Origin: Pseudomonadota bacterium
GTDB taxonomy: Bacteria > Pseudomonadota > Alphaproteobacteria > Rhizobiales > Xanthobacteraceae
Reading direction: 5' to 3'
Assembly (NCBI GenBank): GCA_023387695.1
Contig: JAEWHT010000376.1
Span: 1 to 36,896, forward strand
Length of the DNA: 36,896 nt
How positions within the stretch are numbered: position 1 is the stretch's first letter; the number at the start of each line of letters is the position of its first letter. Shown in pieces: positions 32,231-36,896 of the stretch. The notes beneath the pieces were generated by a model that saw nothing but the letters and a program-made list of their open reading frames with translations, was not told the origin of the DNA and made no database searches. The translations under genes were made by a program, and so were the position numbers.

Positions 32231-32950
32231 TCACTTTGAGTTCGCAGATTTCTTCGACTTCGCCGGCGGCGGCGCAGGCTGCTCGACAGGCGCCGGCGCA
32301 GCGTCATCCGTGCTGATCTTGTCCAGATGCATCACCACATTGCCTTCGAAACGAATGACGTCGCCGCCTTCCGTGATGCGCAGCTTGTCCGCGGTCAGCG
32401 TGCCGTTGGTCAATTTGACGTCGACACGCTCGTCCGAAGAGACCGTGCCCTTGTTCATGTCGACAAAAGCCGAGTTCAGCCGCGCCTCGTAGCCGGTCGA
32501 GGTGCGCACGAAGACGTCCTTATGCAGGTCGAGCTGCTGCTGCTTGTTGTCGAAGCGGCCGGTGCGGGCGTCGAGGAAAATGGTCGAGCCGTCCTCCATC
32601 AGCACCTTGGAGCGCAACTCGTTGAGGTCGACATGATCGGGGTCGGTGATGTCCTGCGTCGCGGTCTTGGCCCAGAGCTCGTAGGGCCGCTGGTCCGGCG
32701 TGAAGCCGGACAGATGCGGCGATTCCATCGTGATCTTGGTGCCGGTCACCACGAGATTTCCGGAGTCGAGCTTCACTGGAATTTGGAAGGGATTGAGGAA
32801 GGTCGAGACCACGACGATCGAGGCCATAGCCACAATCACCGTCGCCGGCACCGCGATGCGCAGAATCCGCACCAGGCGGCTGTGACGCGCCGCGCTGGCA
32901 AACTTCGCCGCAAGCGCGGCGTCGTAGGTGGAAAACTGGGCCGAATTCAC
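32231..32950 (-). CDS. lptC: LPS export system protein LptC
   Basis: Bitopic inner-membrane protein that passes lipopolysaccharide from LptB2FG to LptA. The 239 residues have a cytoplasmic N-terminus, one membrane helix at about 28-50 (LRIAVPATVIVAMASIVVVS), and a periplasmic OstA-like beta fold. PYELWAKTATQDITDPDHVDL, LNELRSKVLMEDGS, and DKLRITEGGDVIRFEGNVVM are family stretches. The C-terminal tail is Pro/Ala/Lys-rich. It is the first lpt gene here, stopping 5 bases before the lptA ATG. The rnd gene lies 143 bases upstream. Confidence 0.92.
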   Translation of the reverse strand: MNSAQFSTYDAALAAKFASAARHSRLVRILRIAVPATVIVAMASIVVVSTFLNPFQIPVKLDSGNLVVTGTKITMESPHLSGFTPDQRPYELWAKTATQDITDPDHVDLNELRSKVLMEDGSTIFLDARTGRFDNKQQQLDLHKDVFVRTSTGYEARLNSAFVDMNKGTVSSDERVDVKLTNGTLTADKLRITEGGDVIRFEGNVVMHLDKISTDDAAPAPVEQPAPPPAKSKKSANSK

Positions 32951-33093
32951 CGCTGCTCCAGGGTGTGGCTCGCCTTGCCAGGTTCAAGAACGCGCCATTG
33001 TACCCGGCCACGCCTCAATATGCAGCCCGTGACAGGCCGGAGGAAAGTGTCCGAAACGGGGCGGCAACGTTAAAGCTGGCCGCCTCCCGGGGC

Positions 33094-33708
33094 TCAGGAA
33101 TGCGCGAAAATGTCCTCTTCCTCCCAGCCCTGCAGGTCGAGCAGGCAGCGGGTCGGCAGGAAATCGAAACAGGCCTTGGCGAGCGCCGTGCGGCCTTCCC
33201 GGACCAGCATGGCATCCAGCCGTTCGCGAAGTGCGTGCAGGTGGAGCACGTCGGAAGCGGCATAAGCGAGCTGCGGCTCGGTCAGGCTGTCGGATCCCCA
33301 GTCGCTGGATTGCTGCTGCTTGGAGAGGTCGACATTGAGCACCTCGCGCACGAGGTCCTTGAGGCCGTGGCGGTCGGTATAGGTGCGGGTCAGGCGGGAG
33401 GCGATCTTGGTGCAGTAGATCGGCCCGGTCATCACGCCGAAGGTTTGGTACAGCACCGCGACGTCGAACCGCGCGAAATGGAAGATCTTCGTGTTGGCAG
33501 GATTGGCCAGAAGCGCCTTCAGGTTGGGCGCGTCGGTGTGCCCCTTGGGGATCTGCACCACGTCGGCGCTGCCATCGCCGGGCGAAAGCTGGACCACGCA
33601 GAGCCGGTCGCGATGCGGGTTCAGACCCATAGTCTCGGTGTCGATCGCCACCGCACCGGTGTAGCGGGAGAGGTCAGGCAGGTCACCGCGATGCAGGCGT
33701 ACGGTCAT
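33094..33708 (-). CDS. Ribonuclease D, short form
   Basis: A 3'-5' exoribonuclease of the DEDDy superfamily. The 204 residues carry all the metal ligands: Asp23 and Glu25 in AIDTETMGL, Asp82 in FHFARFDVAVL, and Tyr149 with Asp153 in QLAYAASDVLHL. It consists of the exonuclease domain alone; the C-terminal HRDC domains of E. coli RNase D are absent, as in the short rhizobial rnd-like proteins. This suggests a simpler substrate range, perhaps tRNA or mRNA ends. It sits directly upstream of the lpt genes on the same strand. Confidence 0.92.
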   Translation of the reverse strand: MTVRLHRGDLPDLSRYTGAVAIDTETMGLNPHRDRLCVVQLSPGDGSADVVQIPKGHTDAPNLKALLANPANTKIFHFARFDVAVLYQTFGVMTGPIYCTKIASRLTRTYTDRHGLKDLVREVLNVDLSKQQQSSDWGSDSLTEPQLAYAASDVLHLHALRERLDAMLVREGRTALAKACFDFLPTRCLLDLQGWEEEDIFAHS

Positions 33709-33815
33709 GGCGTTTCAAACCCTCAGATCGAATCGGTCGCGTCGATATCATAGGCTAATCGGATGGCCCGCGATGTATCCACTGCGGACGGGCGGCGCAA
33801 GCGCGGATATCCCGG

Positions 33816-35141
33816 TCAGATTGCCGCCAGCATGATGCAAACCATGGCCGCCACGGTGGTACGGCTGGCGCTGTCCCGGAAGGCGTAGATGATGGGGTCG
33901 TCGGGCATCTCGCGGCGATGCGCGATCATCAGGGCCCGGCCGAACCAGTAGAGCAGCAAGGGCGCGAGCAGCCAGAGCAACCAGGGGCGGCTGTAGAGCG
34001 GCGTCACCGCGGAGGACGAGACGTAGAGCGCAAACACGGTCACCGCATTCATCGCGCTCGCGGCCGCCATCGCGGCGATGATGTGCAAATCGCTGATGCG
34101 ATAGTCACGATTGGAGGGATCGGCGAGACCTTCGCCCTGGCGCATGCTGAGCTCGCTGAAGCGCTTGATCAGCGCGAGCGAGGTGAACACGAACAGCGAG
34201 AACACCATCAGCCACTCCGACAGCACGACGCCGGCGGCGACCGCACCGGCGACGATGCGCAGGCAATAGAGGCCGGCGAGCGTGACGACGTCGACCAGCA
34301 TCTTGCGCTTGAGCACGAGCGAATAGGCGATGGTGGTTGCGAGATAGGCGGCGAGCACGCCAAGGAACAACGGCGAGATGCAGAGGCTGGCAGCGAATGC
34401 GAACAGCCACAGCACGGGGATCGCCGACAGCGCCGAGGAGATCTTGAGATCGCCCGCGGCCAGCGCGCGATGGCGTTTGGTCGGATGCTGTCGATCGGCA
34501 GCGAGGTCGAGCAGATCGTTCATCAGATAGGCGCCCGACGCACAGGCGGAGAAAGCCAGGAAGGCGAGCAGCGCAGAGCCGAGCGTGGCAAGATTCATCT
34601 GATGCGCGGTGATCGCCGGCACGAACACCAGCGTGTTCTTGGCGTATTGATAGAGCCGCAGCGCCTTCGCCCAGGTCTTCAAGTTCGTGCTGCGGTCACA
34701 GCAAGCGTCGATGCGCTCGATCGCTGCGCAATCGAACGGAAGGTTATCACCCGAAGCAAGATCAGCCGCGGCAACGACACCGTCGAAACCGAGATGCGCC
34801 GCGATGCCGGCGGCGTGGCCGGCGAAGCGGCCCGCGACCAGGTAAATCTTCGCGCCACGCGCACGGGCCGCCAGCGCGCGGTTCAGCACCTCGCCATCAT
34901 AGGGAAGGTGGGCGTAGTCGATCTCGGCTTGCGCCAGGATATCCGTGAGGGCCGCCATGCCTGCGCGTCCACCCGCGCCGAAGCGGCCAAGCATGCGGCC
35001 GGGGCTCGAGAACAGCGCTTCCATCAGCAGCTCTGAACGCAGCAGCGCGCCTTCGAGATCGATCACGAGGACGCGCGCCGGCACGGGCGCAGCCTGCGGG
35101 GCGGCCTCGCTCCGATCGTGCTGCCAGACGGGCTGCTCCAT
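33816..35141 (-). CDS. UbiA-family prenyltransferase with degenerate HAD-like N-terminal domain
   Basis: A 441-residue fusion from ATG 35141 (MEQPVWQHDRSEAAPQAAPV). An upstream in-frame ATG at 35234 is the alternative; neither has a strong ribosome binding site. Residues 20-150 resemble a HAD-type phosphatase, but motif I is DLEGALL (28-34) rather than DLDGT/DxD, and motif II is LVAGR without its Ser/Thr, so activity is doubtful. Residues 160-441 form a polytopic UbiA domain with the Mg-binding motif NDLLDLAAD at 208-216 followed by RQHPTKRHRALAAG, as in decaprenyl-phosphate phosphoribosyltransferase (DPPR synthase)-like members. Prenyl-phosphate-linked sugar synthesis is the best guess. No partner DprE genes are visible. 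Confidence 0.82.
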   Translation of the reverse strand: MEQPVWQHDRSEAAPQAAPVPARVLVIDLEGALLRSELLMEALFSSPGRMLGRFGAGGRAGMAALTDILAQAEIDYAHLPYDGEVLNRALAARARGAKIYLVAGRFAGHAAGIAAHLGFDGVVAAADLASGDNLPFDCAAIERIDACCDRSTNLKTWAKALRLYQYAKNTLVFVPAITAHQMNLATLGSALLAFLAFSACASGAYLMNDLLDLAADRQHPTKRHRALAAGDLKISSALSAIPVLWLFAFAASLCISPLFLGVLAAYLATTIAYSLVLKRKMLVDVVTLAGLYCLRIVAGAVAAGVVLSEWLMVFSLFVFTSLALIKRFSELSMRQGEGLADPSNRDYRISDLHIIAAMAAASAMNAVTVFALYVSSSAVTPLYSRPWLLWLLAPLLLYWFGRALMIAHRREMPDDPIIYAFRDSASRTTVAAMVCIMLAAI

Positions 35142-35392
35142 CCGAAAACGCTCTGACTGACTGCGATACGGCCGGCTCAGGGTCTGGGAGGCCGGGAACG
35201 CGGGAAAATGAACGGCCGCGAGCCTAGGGGGCATTGGCTAAGGGCGGCTTAATCTGGCCAGAGATGGCAGCTGTTGCAGGGATCACACAATCCGGCGCGT
35301 GCTGGATATACCAGCGAAACCAAAGGCCCACGCCGGTGGTATTCGGCCGCGTCCACCCCATCTGAGACGCTTCTCACAACGCCCCAGGTGCC

Positions 35393-36664
35393 ATGACAGA
35401 CCAGACGCTCGCCGCGCCGATCGACGATCAGCAGCAACGCCAGCGCGGCTTTACGCGCTACCAGTCACTTCTCGTGGCGCTGCTCGCCTTCGCCCAGTTC
35501 ACGATCATTCTCGACTTCATCATCATGTCGCCGCTCGGCGCCATCATGATGCCCTCGCTCAACATCACGACGGGGCAATTCGGCGTCGCGGTCTCGGCCT
35601 ACGCATTCAGCGCCGGCTTGTCAGGCATCCTGGCCGCCGGATTTGCCGATCGCTTCGACCGCAAGCGCCTGCTGCTGTTCTTCTACGTCGGCTTCACGCT
35701 TGGCACTGCACTCTGCGCCGTCGCGCAGGATTATCACGTGCTGCTGCTGGGCCGGATCGTGACCGGCTTGTTCGGCGGCGTGATCGGTTCCATCGTGCTC
35801 GCGATCGTCACCGACTTGTTCGCGCTGCAGTTACGCGGCCGCGTGATGGGCTTGATCCAGACGGCGTTTGCCGCGAGTCAGGTGCTGGGCGTGCCGGCCG
35901 GACTGTTTCTCGCCAATCACTGGAACTGGCATGTCTGCTTTGCTGCCATCGTCGGCCTGTCGATCCTCGCGATCGCAATCATTGTCGTCGCGATGGAGCC
36001 GGTCGATGCGCATCTGAAGCTGAAGCAGGACAGAAACCCGTTCCACCATCTGGTCGCGACCGTGTTCGAGCCGCGCTACACGCTCGCCTTTTGCGTTACG
36101 ACCTTGCTGGCGACGGGAGGCTATATGCTGATGCCGTTCTCCAGCGCCTTCACCGTGAACAATATCGGCATCGACATCGCACATCTGCCGACGATCTATC
36201 TGGTCACCGGGCTGTTCAGCATCGTGACGGGACCGCTGGTCGGCCGCGCCAGCGACACCTTCGGCAAATACCCGACCTTCGTGTTCGGTTGCGCGCTGAC
36301 CATCCTGATGGTGCTGATCTACACCCATCTCGGTCACGTCTCGCTGGTAACAGCGATCATCGTCAACGTGCTGATGTTCGTCGGCATCTTCTCGCGCATG
36401 ATCCCGTCACAGGCGATGATCTCGGCCATCCCCGACCAGACCCAGCGCGGCTCCTTCAGCGCGATCAGTGCCTCGCTCCAGCAACTCTCGGGAGGGCTCG
36501 GCTCGGTCCTGGCAGCCGCGATCATCTCGCAACAGCCTGACGGTTCGCTGCTGCATTTCGAGCGGATCGGCTATGTCGTCGTCACCACGACGATCATCAC
36601 GCTGATCGCGATGTATTTTGTGCAGAAATCGGTGGCGGAGCGGGCGGGGAGGAGTGTGGTCTGA
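35393..36664 (+). CDS. MFS family transporter (AraJ-type efflux)
   Basis: A 423-residue inner-membrane transporter with about twelve membrane segments, the first after a 22-residue cytoplasmic arm (SLLVALLAFAQFTIILDFII). The MFS signature GFADRFDRKRLLLFFY at about 83-98 is a clear motif A between helices 2 and 3, and a second GRASDTFGKY sits in the second half. The family is that of arabinose-efflux permease-like drug/sugar exporters; the substrate is not evident. ATG 35393 follows CCCCAGGTGCC, a weak ribosome binding site. It is divergent from the UbiA gene with a 250-base gap and followed by a hairpin. Confidence 0.88.
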   Translation: MTDQTLAAPIDDQQQRQRGFTRYQSLLVALLAFAQFTIILDFIIMSPLGAIMMPSLNITTGQFGVAVSAYAFSAGLSGILAAGFADRFDRKRLLLFFYVGFTLGTALCAVAQDYHVLLLGRIVTGLFGGVIGSIVLAIVTDLFALQLRGRVMGLIQTAFAASQVLGVPAGLFLANHWNWHVCFAAIVGLSILAIAIIVVAMEPVDAHLKLKQDRNPFHHLVATVFEPRYTLAFCVTTLLATGGYMLMPFSSAFTVNNIGIDIAHLPTIYLVTGLFSIVTGPLVGRASDTFGKYPTFVFGCALTILMVLIYTHLGHVSLVTAIIVNVLMFVGIFSRMIPSQAMISAIPDQTQRGSFSAISASLQQLSGGLGSVLAAAIISQQPDGSLLHFERIGYVVVTTTIITLIAMYFVQKSVAERAGRSVV

Positions 36665-36698
36665 GGGCTAGACAAGGCCGACTCAGAAATCACTGCGG

Positions 36699-36718
36699 CG
36701 GCGATCCTGGGATCGCCG
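36699..36718 (+). terminator. Hairpin after the MFS gene
   Basis: CGGCGATCC (36699-36707) pairs perfectly with GGATCGCCG (36710-36718) over a two-base loop. It is 34 bases after the stop; no T-run follows, so it is a probable but weak transcript end, between convergent units (the MFS gene and tRNA-Leu). Confidence 0.5.
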
Positions 36719-36773
36719 TCCGGCTAGCTCCGATGATTGGAAGCAGCTCGATTTGGGACCAAATCCCGAAAAA

Positions 36774-36860
<87 letters not shown>

Positions 36861-36896
36861 ATGCCGTTTGGGGCACGGAGGCGGTTACTACGGTTC

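Noticed and set aside
33918..35036. 372-codon plus-strand frame opposite the UbiA gene
   Set aside because: Arg/Glu/His-rich shadow of a membrane protein gene.

Overview
The window looks like chromosome of an alphaproteobacterium of the Rhizobiales, most likely Bradyrhizobium or a close relative. The supports are a GC-rich coding style, the order lptC-lptA-lptB-rpoN-hpf-ptsN, a heat-shock gene behind a candidate ROSE-type RNA thermometer, an FYDLN-acid protein beside aroA-cmk-rpsA, a DUF1150 gene after a small heat-shock gene, and palindromic intergenic repeats of the kind common in that genus. This assignment rests on recognition; no database was searched.

Layout. 1-2944 (minus strand): aroA-cmk-rpsA, with a train of hairpins in the cmk-rpsA gap. 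3105-4060: FYDLN-acid protein, tRNA-Ala(GGC), a large palindrome that uses the tRNA's own ACCA end as the outer tip of one arm, and a small GIY-YIG nuclease-like gene. 4073-5126: divergent ohrR and ohrA with OhrR-type operator boxes between them. 5300-6502: a CaiB/BaiF CoA-transferase. 6721-10926: ugpBAEC, a glycerol-3-phosphate-type ABC importer with a candidate PHO box and a very strong stem-loop between ugpB and ugpA. 11163-11912: Hsp20 and DUF1150 genes behind a sigma-32-like promoter. 12330-14777: a 1-Cys peroxiredoxin divergent from a winged-helix/TolB-like/TPR regulator. A direct repeat of about 110 bp, carrying the end of the DUF1150 gene and its terminator, flanks this last pair.

14969-17913 is an accessory-looking, visibly less GC-rich minus-strand block: a DUF4238 protein, a frameshifted small ORF, an exported ClpP-fold protease-like protein, an exported protein of unknown function and a small lipoprotein. 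18256-26991 is a catabolic module: a TetR regulator overlapping a fused [2Fe-2S]/molybdopterin hydroxylase and its FAD subunit, then (minus strand) an acyl-CoA ligase, a saccharopine-dehydrogenase-like reductase and an SDR, and a second, divergent TetR regulator. Both TetR control regions carry the same TTTGACA/TGTCAAA half-sites, which suggests one regulon for an unidentified substrate.

27220-33708 is a conserved housekeeping block on the minus strand: rnd, lptC, lptA, lptB, rpoN, hpf, ptsN, in that transcription order (LPS transport, RNA turnover, sigma-54, ribosome hibernation, nitrogen PTS). 33816-36860 holds a UbiA prenyltransferase with a degenerate HAD-like N-terminal domain, an MFS transporter and tRNA-Leu(CAG). 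No CRISPR array, replication origin, transposase or integrase was seen.
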